The notes: generated by a model not told the origin, from the sequence alone. A DNA stretch of 61,318 bases from Lachnospiraceae bacterium (GCA_017619295.1 JAFZSQ010000070.1:1-61318); one strand, 5' to 3'. Shown: positions 1 through 8,637, numbered from the stretch's first letter. Made by a program: numbers and translations.

Positions 1-766
1 GAGCAGGTGCAGGTGCAGGTGCTGCTTCAGGAGCTGCTGCGGCGTCTCCGCCACCTCCTGCGCCCATCTGGTTATCCATAAATGTCTCAACCAGCTTCTT
101 GGCAAAATCCACAGGATACAACTGCATCAATGAGCTGTCTACCAATTCATCGATCTGCATCCTGAAGGTAATCTTTACAAATGTTCCGCCAAGGAATTCT
201 GCTATAGCAGATCCATCCTCTACCTCAGAGAGGTCAGTCAGTCTTGCGTCCGGCGGACTTATGTCGATCATGGTACCAAGCATGGTGGAAAGGGAAGTTG
301 CCGATGCACCCATCATCTGGTTCATGGCCTCGGATATTGCGCTTAAGTGCAAATCTCCAATCTCTCCATCTGTATTGGTTCCGTCACCTCCCATCATAAG
401 GTCGGTGATTACCTTAACGTCGTTTTCCTTAAGGACTAAGATGTTGCTGCCGTCAAGTCCTGCAGTGTACTTGATCAGAATAAATACGCAAGGCTTCTCG
501 TATGCGTCAAGTACAGTCTGCCAATTGGACAGTTCAACAACCGGGGTAGTGATGTTTGTCTTTCTGTTTACCAGAGAGTACATGGTGGTTGCCGAAGTAC
601 CCATGCTGATGTTTGCAACTTCGCCGATTGCATCTTTTTCTACATCGGAAAGAAGCGATTCGTCTGCGGCACCCGGTTCAACAACGGATTGTGTTGGTTC
701 GCTGTCTTCGGTACTCATACCACTCAGGAGCGCGTTTATTTCGTCCTGAGATAACATGCCATCCAT
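1..766 (-). CDS. fliY: Flagellar switch protein FliY, N-terminal part (gene cut by window edge)
   Basis: FliY is the Gram-positive switch-complex protein that joins a CheC-type CheY-P phosphatase to a FliN-like C-ring domain. The visible 255 codons begin with MDGMLSQDEINALL, a CheY-binding motif like that of FliM. Two CheC phosphatase motifs (D/S-x3-E-x2-N-x22-P) are intact: D45/E49/N52/P75 and S142/E146/N149/P172. An Ala-Pro linker then runs into the window edge, so the C-terminal FliN (SpoA) domain lies outside. The ATG at 766 is supported by AGGAGG overlapping the fliM stop codon. A second in-frame ATG at 757 is possible. The gene follows fliM by 3 bp in the same operon. Both active sites being intact suggests a working phosphatase; that is inference from motifs. 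Confidence 0.93.
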   Translation of the reverse strand, partial: MDGMLSQDEINALLSGMSTEDSEPTQSVVEPGAADESLLSDVEKDAIGEVANISMGTSATTMYSLVNRKTNITTPVVELSNWQTVLDAYEKPCVFILIKYTAGLDGSNILVLKENDVKVITDLMMGGDGTNTDGEIGDLHLSAISEAMNQMMGASATSLSTMLGTMIDISPPDARLTDLSEVEDGSAIAEFLGGTFVKITFRMQIDELVDSSLMQLYPVDFAKKLVETFMDNQMGAGGGGDAAAAPEAAPAPAPA

Positions 767-769
767 TCC

Positions 770-1750
770 TTAATCCTCCTCTCTGATGACGGAAGTGACC
801 TGAACCGCATAACGGTCCTCTTCAGTTCCCGGCATCGCAGTAAATTTCTTTATATTTCCGACATAAATCGAAAGTTCCTGATCTACTCTCGAATCAAGTC
901 GTATAACGTCTCCAACCTGAAGGTTTACAAAATCGTTTACAGATACGCTGCTCTTTCCCAAAAGGGCTTTCACAGGAACTTCAACTCTTCTGATCAGAGA
1001 TTCGATGTAATCATCATATCGTGCATCGTCTGTTTCCTTCATGTTAGCGAACCAGTACTTGGTATTAAGTCGGTCCATAATGCTTTCCAACGTGAAGTAA
1101 GGCAGACACACGTTCATAAGACCTTCAACGTCACCCATCTTTAGGTTCAGGGTAACAATTGCTATCATATCGTTTGGTGCAATTACCTGTGCGAACTGGG
1201 GGTTGGTCTCCAGTCTGTCCAGGTAGGGGTTTATTTCTACCACATTCTTCCATGGTTCTCTGAGAAGCTGTACACATACAACCATGGTCTTCTCCAATAT
1301 GGTAAGCTCTATATCCGAAAATTCTCTGGACTTCTCCATGGGAGCTCCGGGTCCGCCAAGCATTCTGTCTATCATGGCAAAGCCCAGGTTTGTGGATAGA
1401 TCCAATATTATATTTCCGTTTAGGGGAGCAAAGTTGGCAATTCCCAAAATGGAAGGGGTTGCCAGTGCATTCGTGAACTCCGAAAAGGTAACCGTCTCGG
1501 AGCTGGCTACGTTTATCTGTACATTCTTACGAAGATAAATCGGTAAGTTGGTGGAAAGCAATCTTCCGTAATGCTCGAATATGATTTCCAGTGTCCTTAA
1601 ATGCTCCTTGGAGAACTTTGCAGGCCTTTCAAAGTCGTAATTCTTGACCTGTACCTCGCCGGGATCATTCATGTTATCCACATCCAGCTCGCCGGTACTC
1701 AGCGCTGCCAGCAGGTTATCTATCTCGTTCTGCGATAATACTTCGCCCAC
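770..1750 (-). CDS. fliM: Flagellar motor switch protein FliM
   Basis: FliM forms the C-ring at the base of the motor and binds phosphorylated CheY to change rotation. The N-terminus MGEVLSQNEIDNLL is the CheY-binding peptide. A CheC-like middle domain follows, and a C-terminal SpoA domain occupies roughly residues 250-320. An in-frame GTG at 1759 lies inside the ribosome site itself (AAGGAGGTGAAC), so the GTG at 1750, eight bases after AGGAGG, is the more credible start and gives 326 residues. It sits between fliL and fliY in the usual Firmicutes order. Confidence 0.95.
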   Translation of the reverse strand: MGEVLSQNEIDNLLAALSTGELDVDNMNDPGEVQVKNYDFERPAKFSKEHLRTLEIIFEHYGRLLSTNLPIYLRKNVQINVASSETVTFSEFTNALATPSILGIANFAPLNGNIILDLSTNLGFAMIDRMLGGPGAPMEKSREFSDIELTILEKTMVVCVQLLREPWKNVVEINPYLDRLETNPQFAQVIAPNDMIAIVTLNLKMGDVEGLMNVCLPYFTLESIMDRLNTKYWFANMKETDDARYDDYIESLIRRVEVPVKALLGKSSVSVNDFVNLQVGDVIRLDSRVDQELSIYVGNIKKFTAMPGTEEDRYAVQVTSVIREED

Positions 1751-1790
1751 ATCGTTCACCTCCTTTTAACTGTATTTAAGCAAAGGAGCT

Positions 1791-2318
1791 TTACTGATAC
1801 AGGAAATCTATGAAGTTAACCTTGTAGATAAACTCTGAACCGTATTCGCTCTGGATTCTCTTTAGAATCTCCTTTGATGCGGCTGCATTGTTGTCGGCTC
1901 TCAAATCCTCTATTGTGCATCCGCTTAAAACATCATATACAGCAGCCTTGAGCATTGTGTCATGTTCACCTGCCGCTACGGAAGCTCCGTAATCTTTATA
2001 TCCCGGATCCTTTGTGTTCATGGAGAAGGATACGCTGGTTACGAAGTAATGATCCTTTCCGTCACTGCCACTCTTAAGTGTGATTGTCAGCTGATCTGAG
2101 AACTTGTATGTAGCGGTATCTGCAATGGAAACCGACGTCACAGGTTCCTCGATGCTTGTGGGATCCGTCAAATCAAGTGACATGGCAGCCGATATGTCCT
2201 CAACCAAAGCGGCGGTCTTTCGGCTGGTGCCCACCACAGAGAACATCATCACTGCGGTAAGAACGACGTTAACCACTAAAAGTGCCAGGATTAAAATCGA
2301 TATCAAATTCCTTTTCAT
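1791..2318 (-). CDS. fliL: Flagellar basal body-associated protein FliL
   Basis: FliL is a single-pass membrane protein that surrounds the stator and supports torque. The protein has one hydrophobic segment near residues 4-28 followed by an extracytoplasmic domain, the usual FliL layout and about the usual size (175 aa). Two ATGs lie close together at 2324 and 2318. The ribosome site AGGGGTGG ends directly against the first, so the second (MKRNLIS) has the better spacing. The gene follows motB by a few bases and precedes fliM. The call rests on topology and position as well as weak sequence similarity, because FliL sequences diverge. Confidence 0.85.
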   Translation of the reverse strand: MKRNLISILILALLVVNVVLTAVMMFSVVGTSRKTAALVEDISAAMSLDLTDPTSIEEPVTSVSIADTATYKFSDQLTITLKSGSDGKDHYFVTSVSFSMNTKDPGYKDYGASVAAGEHDTMLKAAVYDVLSGCTIEDLRADNNAAASKEILKRIQSEYGSEFIYKVNFIDFLYQ

Positions 2319-2330
2319 AATCATCCACCC

Positions 2331-3149
2331 CTAGTAATCACTTAGTTCGTGATAGATTCTTATTTCTACGCGCCTGTTCTTGGCTCTTCCTTCGGCAGTG
2401 GAATTATCGGCTATGGGTTTGTATTCGCCTCTTCCTGAAGTCTTTATCATAGCGGGGTCAAGACTTGTGTTGGCAAGAAGATAATCAAATACTGCCAAAG
2501 CTCTGGCCGCCGAAAGTTCATTGTTGTTGGCATACTTTGCTGAGTGCATGGGCACATTGTCGGTGTGTCCTTCAATCTCTATGGTGTATGCCGCATACTT
2601 CTCAAGTATTGCGCCTATGTTGGCCATAACGGGTAGAATCTCATTTCGAAGGACAGCCTGTCCGGAATCGAAAAGGATCGCTCCGTTTAAGGTAAGCTGA
2701 ACGTACTGGGATGTGAACTGTATGTCTATCTTGCCGGCCAGATTATTCTCGTTAACCGCCTCGGCAATCTTCTCGGCAAGTTCCTCAGACGCTTTAAGCT
2801 TCTCTGCTTCAAGCTGATCAAGGATTTCCTGCTTCTCATCTACAGCTTCGGCCTCCTCATCGTTCTCGGCCATCTTACCTGTGCTGTTTATGTATTCGTC
2901 AAGCTCATTAAGCTGGCTTACACCGCTGCTTATGAGGACACCCTCTCCGATTGCGGTGGCACCGCCTGAGAGGATACTGATTGTCTTTGTAAAAGATGCT
3001 GCCAACTGCTCAAATGCTTCAGCGTCAATAGTGGACATTGAGAAGAGAAGAACGAAGAAGCAAAGCAGAAGGTTCATCAAGTCGCCAAAGGTGGCTGTCC
3101 AAGCCGGCGCCCCCGGTGGCGGCGGATCTTCCTTGCGCTGTTTGCCCAT
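2331..3149 (-). CDS. motB: Flagellar stator protein MotB
   Basis: MotB pairs with MotA to form the proton (or sodium) channel and anchors the stator to peptidoglycan. The N-terminal segment PAWTATFGDLMNLLL contains the conserved channel aspartate (D23) at the start of the single membrane helix. A charged, probably helical plug/linker (about residues 85-130) leads to a C-terminal OmpA-like domain with the IEIEGHTDNVPM motif and the NRRVEIRI end. Its start codon abuts the motA stop codon with no gap, implying translational coupling. The ion used cannot be settled from sequence by eye. Confidence 0.96.
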   Translation of the reverse strand: MGKQRKEDPPPPGAPAWTATFGDLMNLLLCFFVLLFSMSTIDAEAFEQLAASFTKTISILSGGATAIGEGVLISSGVSQLNELDEYINSTGKMAENDEEAEAVDEKQEILDQLEAEKLKASEELAEKIAEAVNENNLAGKIDIQFTSQYVQLTLNGAILFDSGQAVLRNEILPVMANIGAILEKYAAYTIEIEGHTDNVPMHSAKYANNNELSAARALAVFDYLLANTSLDPAMIKTSGRGEYKPIADNSTAEGRAKNRRVEIRIYHELSDY

Positions 3150-3935
3150 TTACTCTTCACCTCCCTCAGAGGATGTGGTTCTCTCGGAAGGAGCTAAGAA
3201 GGACTTAAGCTTCTCTTCGATTACTCTGGGGTTCTCACCTGCCTGAATTGAAAGCAGGCCTTCTATCATAACTTCCTTCTCCGTAATCTCCACGGAGTTG
3301 TTGTATGACAATTTCTTGGATACGGGAGCACAAATCCAGTTTGCAAGCATGGAACCGTAAAGGGTTGTGATAAGAGCTGTCGCCATGGAGGGTCCGATGG
3401 AGTCGGGATCTGACATGTTCTGCAGCATGTTAACCAGACCGATAAGGGTACCGATCATACCCCAGGCAGGACCCATGGAACCTACATCGTCCCAGAAACC
3501 GATTTTCTTCTTGTGTCTGGTTTCGATACACATAAGCTCTGTTTCCATGATGCCACGTACAAGATCGGGATCTGTACCGTCGACTATAAGTAAAATTCCT
3601 TTTTTCAGGAATGCATCGTCAATTTGAGAAGAAGCTTCCTCTAACGACAATAAGCCTTCCTTACGTGCTACGTTGGAAAGCTCGATAATCTTATTAATTG
3701 TGTCTGCCGTGTTGTTTGCAGGAGCTTTAAGAATCAGGGTGAAGCTCTTAAGGCCTGCAACGAAGGTAGCAATTGAATTGGATGCCAAAATCGCACAAAA
3801 AGCACCACCAAAAGTGATAGCCGCTGAAGGGACATCAATGAAGTTACCGATGGTCTGAATACCACCACTGGTAATGATACCCAAAAGCATCATGCCAAGG
3901 CATAACACCAATCCGATAATTGAAGCTATATCCAT
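3150..3935 (-). CDS. motA: Flagellar stator protein MotA
   Basis: MotA is the four-helix stator subunit whose cytoplasmic loop pushes on FliG. Helices are visible near residues 4-24 and 30-52, and two more follow the cytoplasmic loop, around the motif MGPAWGMIGTLIGL and the segment MATALITTLYGSMLANWI. The length of 261 aa is standard. It sits directly before motB and 24 bp after flbD. Placement of the stator genes inside the main flagellar operon is typical of Clostridia; in B. subtilis motAB are elsewhere. Confidence 0.96.
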   Translation of the reverse strand: MDIASIIGLVLCLGMMLLGIITSGGIQTIGNFIDVPSAAITFGGAFCAILASNSIATFVAGLKSFTLILKAPANNTADTINKIIELSNVARKEGLLSLEEASSQIDDAFLKKGILLIVDGTDPDLVRGIMETELMCIETRHKKKIGFWDDVGSMGPAWGMIGTLIGLVNMLQNMSDPDSIGPSMATALITTLYGSMLANWICAPVSKKLSYNNSVEITEKEVMIEGLLSIQAGENPRVIEEKLKSFLAPSERTTSSEGGEE

Positions 3936-3959
3936 GCAATACCACCCGATATTTTCGCT

Positions 3960-4145
3960 CTATTTTGCAAAAACATCCTTTCTATACGATTTTACTAAAT
4001 TTTTCAGGTCTTGTCTACTTTCTTTTACAATAATTTTTCTGCCTGTAGTGAATGTGATAACCGTGTCAGGAGTCTCTTCTACCATCTCCATCAAATCAGG
4101 ATTTATCAGCAGTTTCTGGCCATTCATTTTTGTAACTTCAATCAT
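3960..4145 (-). CDS. flbD: Flagellar FlbD family small protein
   Basis: This 61-residue protein begins MIEVTKMNGQKLLINPDLME and carries the pattern TPDTVITFTTGRKIIVKES, both characteristic of the small FlbD family found next to flgE and motA in Firmicutes and spirochetes. It is unrelated to the Caulobacter regulator of the same name. The molecular role is not established. The ribosome site GGGAGG precedes the ATG. It is the first gene after the intra-operon hairpin at 4213-4247. Confidence 0.9.
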   Translation of the reverse strand: MIEVTKMNGQKLLINPDLMEMVEETPDTVITFTTGRKIIVKESRQDLKNLVKSYRKDVFAK

Positions 4146-4212
4146 TATGTAAACCTCCCGAAATGATTTGTCGGAATTTTCAAAATTGTTTGCAGAAAAA
4201 TATTATGTAAAC

Positions 4213-4247
4213 AGGGATAAGGGTGCTCTCCGAACACCCTTATCCCT
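4213..4247 (-). terminator. Strong intra-operon hairpin between flgE and flbD
   Basis: A perfect 13-bp stem (4213-4225 pairing with 4235-4247) encloses a 9-base loop, placed 31 bp past the flgE stop codon. Reading leftward, the stem is followed by a T-rich but interrupted tract (GTTTACATAATATTTTTC). It may be a leaky terminator or an mRNA-end stabiliser that lowers expression of flbD-motA-motB-fliL-fliM-fliY relative to the hook genes. No strong new promoter was found after it. Confidence 0.7.
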
Positions 4248-4277
4248 ATCTCTATTAAATTATGATTTAATTAATCA

Positions 4278-6008
4278 TTATCTCTTAAGGTTTGTAAGCT
4301 CCTCAAGCAATGTATCCGAAACTGTAATGATTCGGCTGTTTGCCTGGAAACCACGCTGAGTGGTGATCATTGAAGTGAATTCTGCAGAGAGGTCTACGTT
4401 ACTCATCTCCAAAACACCTGTTGAGAAGTAGCCACCGTTTGCGGTTACATCAACACCGATTCCATCGAACTCACCGGAGTTTGTTGATGCCGAGTAAAGG
4501 TTGTCGCCTTCCTTTACAAGACCGGATGCGTTAGCGAATTCTGCGGAAGCAATCTGTCCGAGAAGTCTTGTCATACCGTTGTCGTATGCTGCATAAATCA
4601 TACCGTTGTTCTGGATGGAAACCTGAGTCATCTTACCAAGTCTTCTACCTGTTCCAAGGCCCTTTGTATCACCGTTCTTACCGGAGATTGTTGAAGTACC
4701 CTTGTTGTCGTACATTGAAGATGTCTCGAAGTCGATTGTGATATCTGTAAACTCACCGCCGAGGTTGCTGAGTTTAAGATTTACGGCTGTAGCATTCTCT
4801 ACACCGTTAATTCCTTTGAACTTACCTGTATTGGTATCGTATACAATAACTGCTCCCTGAATTTCACGTTCGGTTGCCTGAACGCTTCTATCAGTACCCT
4901 CAGCAGTAACCGCAATATTTGCAGTCAACAGATCTGCTGTAACTCTATGTCTTGTTGCTGCATCTGCAGGATCCGTCTGTGTCCAGTATGTGTAAAAATC
5001 CTTCTCACTTCCCTCGAAGCCAAATGCCTTCGCGAGTTCTTTCACCGCTGCGTCATACTTCTGTGCAGCTGTTGAAGTTGCATCATCTGTAAAGCCTGTT
5101 CCGGGGCTGTCAAGGAGTTTACCCTGGTCAGCTCCTGTTGCAGTATTTAAGATGTTGCTCAAAGTAACGACAGGATTGCCGTTGTAACTTAAAATTCCGC
5201 CACTCAAGCTATAGTTCTTAGCAAGTGTGATAGGAGTGCTCTTCTTCACTGTAATGCCGGAATCACCAAGCACTTTGCTGAAGTCCTGCTCAAGAACGTT
5301 ACCCTTTGAATCGATAATGGAGTCAAGCTCGAATGCGTACTCACCTGCTGTATCTGTATTCTTAAGGGTCATCTTAGCTGTGTAGCTGTAGCCAAGAGCA
5401 TCATAAAAGTTGACATTTCTAATAAGGCCTGAAGTGCTTGTTACATCAGTGTCGTTCTTATCTATGATTCCCGAGAAATAAGCCTTTGAAGTTGATTCAG
5501 GGGGATATGTCATGTTCTCGGCGCTCATAATTCTGAGAGCTGAAACTGAATCCTTCTTAATCTCCATTGTCTCAGGATCTACCTGCCAACCCATTACGTT
5601 GTAACCGATACTGGTCATTGCAAGGTTACCTGCACCGTCTACGTAGAATGAACCGTCACGGGTAAAGAAGTTAGAGTTTCCGTCTGACACGATAAAGAAG
5701 TTGTCGCCGGTAATCATGATATCGAAGGGGTTACCTGTGGACTGAGCTGAACCCTGTCCGGAAATATCTGTATTGATGGCACCTGATTTAACACCAAGAC
5801 CGATCTGACGGGGGTTGATACCACCGGTACCGGTTGTGGCGTTGGGTCCTGATGCATTCTGTGTTGTCTGGGACATAAGTGCCGAGAAAGTAACTGAAGA
5901 TGATTTGAATGCTGTTGTGTTAACGTTCGCGATATTGTTACCGATAACGTCCATTTTGGTCTGGTGTGTTTTAAGGCCTGATACACCAGAGAAGAGTGAT
6001 CTCATCAT
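4278..6008 (-). CDS. flgE: Flagellar hook protein FlgE
   Basis: FlgE polymerises into the hook joining the basal body to the filament. The N-terminus MMRSLFSGVSGLKTHQTKMD and the following IGNNIANVNT motif are the conserved rod/hook D0 region. The C-terminus (EFTSMITTQRGFQANSRIIT) is the matching helical D0 partner. At 576 aa it is longer than the E. coli protein (about 400), with extra surface domains in the middle (about residues 200-430), as is common in Clostridia. AGGAGG lies upstream of two adjacent ATGs. A hairpin follows the stop codon. Confidence 0.96.
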   Translation of the reverse strand: MMRSLFSGVSGLKTHQTKMDVIGNNIANVNTTAFKSSSVTFSALMSQTTQNASGPNATTGTGGINPRQIGLGVKSGAINTDISGQGSAQSTGNPFDIMITGDNFFIVSDGNSNFFTRDGSFYVDGAGNLAMTSIGYNVMGWQVDPETMEIKKDSVSALRIMSAENMTYPPESTSKAYFSGIIDKNDTDVTSTSGLIRNVNFYDALGYSYTAKMTLKNTDTAGEYAFELDSIIDSKGNVLEQDFSKVLGDSGITVKKSTPITLAKNYSLSGGILSYNGNPVVTLSNILNTATGADQGKLLDSPGTGFTDDATSTAAQKYDAAVKELAKAFGFEGSEKDFYTYWTQTDPADAATRHRVTADLLTANIAVTAEGTDRSVQATEREIQGAVIVYDTNTGKFKGINGVENATAVNLKLSNLGGEFTDITIDFETSSMYDNKGTSTISGKNGDTKGLGTGRRLGKMTQVSIQNNGMIYAAYDNGMTRLLGQIASAEFANASGLVKEGDNLYSASTNSGEFDGIGVDVTANGGYFSTGVLEMSNVDLSAEFTSMITTQRGFQANSRIITVSDTLLEELTNLKR

Positions 6009-6042
6009 AAGCTATTAGCCTCCTGTAATGGAGAGCCGCTTC

Positions 6043-6070
6043 TTCATTCCGTCTGTCGGTCGGGAATGAA
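6043..6070 (-). other. Hairpin in the flgE leader
   Basis: Between the preceding gene and flgE there is an inverted repeat with 8-bp arms (6043-6050 and 6063-6070). It is flanked by two near-identical ribosome-site blocks, TACAGGAGGCTA (6016-6027) and TACAGGAGGTTA (6071-6082, read leftward). Only the first is placed to serve flgE. The other has no credible start codon after it. It may tune hook translation; this is inference. Confidence 0.45.
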
Positions 6071-6090
6071 TAACCTCCTGTAAGGTCCGG

Positions 6091-6489
6091 TTATGCTATT
6101 ACGGCTCCGTCAATATTGGTGAATACGTTCTCGTTTGTTTCTGTCTGGTCCATTGCTGTTACAACCGTCTTGTTCGGTACATTTACTATAAATGCCAGCT
6201 TATCTACAATGACCAGTGAATCTTTGATTCCTTTTTCGCTTGCTTTTGCAGCTCCGTCACTTAAACGTTCGATTTGGTTATCAGAAAGTGTTATGTTTCT
6301 GTCTGCCAATCTGTTGGTTGCGTGTTTCGAAAACTTAAGGTTTGCAACTTCTTCAGCCTTTATTTTCGATTTAAAGACATCACCGAATTTAATATCGGGT
6401 GTTTCTTTTGGAGTAACCGGTTTGTTCTGGTTTAAGTACTGGTCCTGCAGTGCTTCGATGGAAAGGAATCCTGTCTTTTGAAATGACAT
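6091..6489 (-). CDS. Flagellar operon protein, TIGR02530 type
   Basis: This 132-residue protein belongs to a small family known only from flagellar operons, normally between flgD and flgE as here. The recognisable core is LKFSKHATNRLADRNITL, followed by a segment with AAKASEKGIKDSLVIVDKLA and the ending NKTVVTAMD. It has no signal peptide or membrane segment. A role in hook assembly or its control is inferred from position only. Family membership is fairly secure; function is unknown. Confidence 0.85.
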   Translation of the reverse strand: MSFQKTGFLSIEALQDQYLNQNKPVTPKETPDIKFGDVFKSKIKAEEVANLKFSKHATNRLADRNITLSDNQIERLSDGAAKASEKGIKDSLVIVDKLAFIVNVPNKTVVTAMDQTETNENVFTNIDGAVIA

Positions 6490-6532
6490 TTGATTTCCTC
6501 CCTTCTGTTCCTTCAGAACTTAAAGATCCGTC

Positions 6533-7246
6533 TTAGATTGATGTGGAATCTTCTGTCGCTGTCTCTTCTTCCGAAGCTTGATTAGAAGCTTCATACTCCT
6601 TAATACGTTCTCTTACTACATCGGCTCTTTCGGCGTATTCCTTTAGTGCTTTGTATGCGTCAGATGCAACAAAAGTTTTCTGGTAATCATCCATCTTATT
6701 GTAGATTTCCCACAGTGCATCGATTTCCTGGAGGTCTTTCTCCGAAACTGCATTTACAACCGGAAGATCTGAAAGTCTTGAGATCAGGTTGCTTGCCAAT
6801 GCGTATGCATCCATGTACTTCTTATCAACAATGCTTGTTACGTCGCTTACCGAATACAGGCTTTCATCGATTGAAACATAGGCTTTTCCGTTCTCGTAGG
6901 TAACGTAATCTACTTTACCCTGAACAGATCTTGTTACTCCGTTGTCGTCCTTGGTTTCGATCATTACTTCCTGACCAACCAAAGATGATGCTCTGGAGAG
7001 CTCCATGCTCTTTGCCATGTTCTGAATCTCTTCTACCTGTGTGAATGTAGCGTATTGTGAAATGTATTCTGTGTTGGAAGTAGGTTCCAGGGGATCCTGG
7101 TACTTCATCTGTGCCACAAGGAGTTGAAGGAATGTATCCTTGTTCATATCCGATGTGGATTTGCTGGATACCTGAGATGCAATAGATTCCTGAGATGCAG
7201 TTTTTAAAAACTCGCCTTTATCATTTACGTATGCTATTGAACTCAT
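6533..7246 (-). CDS. flgD: Hook-capping protein FlgD with unusual C-terminal extension
   Basis: FlgD caps the growing hook and is needed for FlgE to polymerise. The motif MNKDTFLQLLVAQMKYQDPL, then SNTEYISQYATFTQVEEIQNM, marks the conserved N-terminal cap region (about residues 35-80). A short beta segment follows (about 95-140). Residues about 150-220 are predicted helical, charged and rich in Asp/Glu/Lys, resembling helical spacer modules of surface proteins, and the tail is Glu/Thr-rich. The usual FlgD C-terminal fibronectin-like domain is not apparent. It follows fliK in the standard order. Confidence 0.88.
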   Translation of the reverse strand: MSSIAYVNDKGEFLKTASQESIASQVSSKSTSDMNKDTFLQLLVAQMKYQDPLEPTSNTEYISQYATFTQVEEIQNMAKSMELSRASSLVGQEVMIETKDDNGVTRSVQGKVDYVTYENGKAYVSIDESLYSVSDVTSIVDKKYMDAYALASNLISRLSDLPVVNAVSEKDLQEIDALWEIYNKMDDYQKTFVASDAYKALKEYAERADVVRERIKEYEASNQASEEETATEDSTSI

Positions 7247-7263
7247 TAAATCTCCTTTCGCCC

Positions 7264-8637
7264 TTAGGCCATGTAATCCACCGTGCTGCCGTTAGCTTCC
7301 ATCATTGAAACGGCTATGGATTCTTCTTCGCTTAATTCCTCGGGTAATTCTTCGATGGAATTTAAGTTGATTCTTCTTGTTCCCTGTCTTCTGGCTCTCT
7401 CTTCGTTCTGTCCATTTCCTCTTTCTCTGGAATTCTCATATTCCTGAGCAAAAGCATTTGTCTGAACCTGAACTTCGATGTTGTCTACCTTAACGCCCTT
7501 TGCTTCGAAGGTTTCTTTAAGTTCAATCATCTGAGCTTCAAGGATTGCCTTAACCTGCTCGTTCTGTGTTGTGAACTGTGCGGTTACCATTCCCTCTTTG
7601 CTTGAAAGATGAACATTTACTGCTCCGAGGCTTGCGGGGTGAAGCATCATCTCGATATCTGATGTATCGGGCTTAACTGCTACGTGGATTCTTTCGATAA
7701 CCTGATCCATTACCTGTCTTGCTTCTGTATAGGTAAAAGTAGAATCCGTTGTCTCTACAACTGTCTCGGTGACCTTGTTTGCGATATTGTCAAGAAGGAT
7801 ATTTCCTTTGGCTGCACCGTCGTGAGCTTCGTTCTTGTTATCCTTTGATGACTTTGTCTCGGGAACTTCAGAAATCTTGTTGTCCTCTTTTACCTGGACT
7901 TCCTTGCCTTCATTCTGAAGGTCATTTGTTTTGGTTTCCTTTGAAGCCTTGCTTTCTTTTACTTCGAAGGTTACCTTGATGTCGTTATCTTCCTTGGGAG
8001 CTGTTGCTTCCATTGTCTCAGCCATAGCCTCATCAAATGCAGGTGCTGCTGCTTCGATAACTTCATCTCTTGTTACGTTGTTTTCTGCTGCCAGATTGTC
8101 AACTACAGTTCTAAGTTCTTCGTTTAAACCGTTTACGAAGTTGTTAAGATTCTCGTCGGTAACAAGGGCCATGGGCTCTGTCTCTCCGGCTACCTCAAGA
8201 ACAACCTGTGTAAGGTTCTCGGGAATAAGGATGTCTGCCACCTGAAGTCCCATCTTTTCGATGATATCGATAATCTCCTCGGGTTCCATTTCGAACTCCT
8301 CAGCGATTTCTGAGATAGCTTCGGTAATCGCTTCCTTAACCTCTGTTTCAACAGTTTCCTTAGTTGCTGCATCCATGGGTTCTGCCTGCTTTGTTTCTGT
8401 GGTCTCGCTTGTTTCTTTGATTTCCTTTGCGGGGCCTTTCTTGCTCTTCAGGCTCTCACCGGCATTTTCTTTTCCGGTTGTCTTGGGATTCGAAGCCTGT
8501 GCTTCGGCTTTGTCTCCTGTCTGACCCTTGAATACGTCTGTAAAGCTGCCGTCTTTTGACATCTGATTGACATCCGGCGCCTGGGGTGCAAAATCCATTA
8601 CCATGGGTCTTGTACCATTTACAGGTGTGTAAGTCAT
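7264..8637 (-). CDS. fliK: Flagellar hook-length control protein FliK
   Basis: FliK measures the hook and triggers the export switch to filament subunits. The long low-complexity, Glu/Lys/Thr-rich N-terminal part is typical and poorly conserved. The recognisable domain is C-terminal (about residues 310-410), with MMLHPASLGAVNVHLSSKEG and IELKETFEAKGVKVDNIEV. In-frame ATGs lie further upstream (8664, 8643), but GAGAGGAG is spaced correctly only for the ATG at 8637 (MTYTPVNG), giving 457 residues. Identity also rests on position between ylxF and flgD. Confidence 0.9.
   Translation of the reverse strand: MTYTPVNGTRPMVMDFAPQAPDVNQMSKDGSFTDVFKGQTGDKAEAQASNPKTTGKENAGESLKSKKGPAKEIKETSETTETKQAEPMDAATKETVETEVKEAITEAISEIAEEFEMEPEEIIDIIEKMGLQVADILIPENLTQVVLEVAGETEPMALVTDENLNNFVNGLNEELRTVVDNLAAENNVTRDEVIEAAAPAFDEAMAETMEATAPKEDNDIKVTFEVKESKASKETKTNDLQNEGKEVQVKEDNKISEVPETKSSKDNKNEAHDGAAKGNILLDNIANKVTETVVETTDSTFTYTEARQVMDQVIERIHVAVKPDTSDIEMMLHPASLGAVNVHLSSKEGMVTAQFTTQNEQVKAILEAQMIELKETFEAKGVKVDNIEVQVQTNAFAQEYENSRERGNGQNEERARRQGTRRINLNSIEELPEELSEEESIAVSMMEANGSTVDYMA

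Noticed and set aside
99-749. Long rightward open frame opposite fliY
   Set aside because: It is fully antisense to a clear FliY sequence with intact motifs, and has low-complexity Ser/Pro-rich translation and no ribosome site. The same applies to many other frames opposite or within real genes.
4175-4187. CodY box between flgE and flbD
   Set aside because: AATTTT-C-AAAATT is a perfect palindrome but lacks the three-base centre of the CodY consensus (AATTTTCWGAAAATT).
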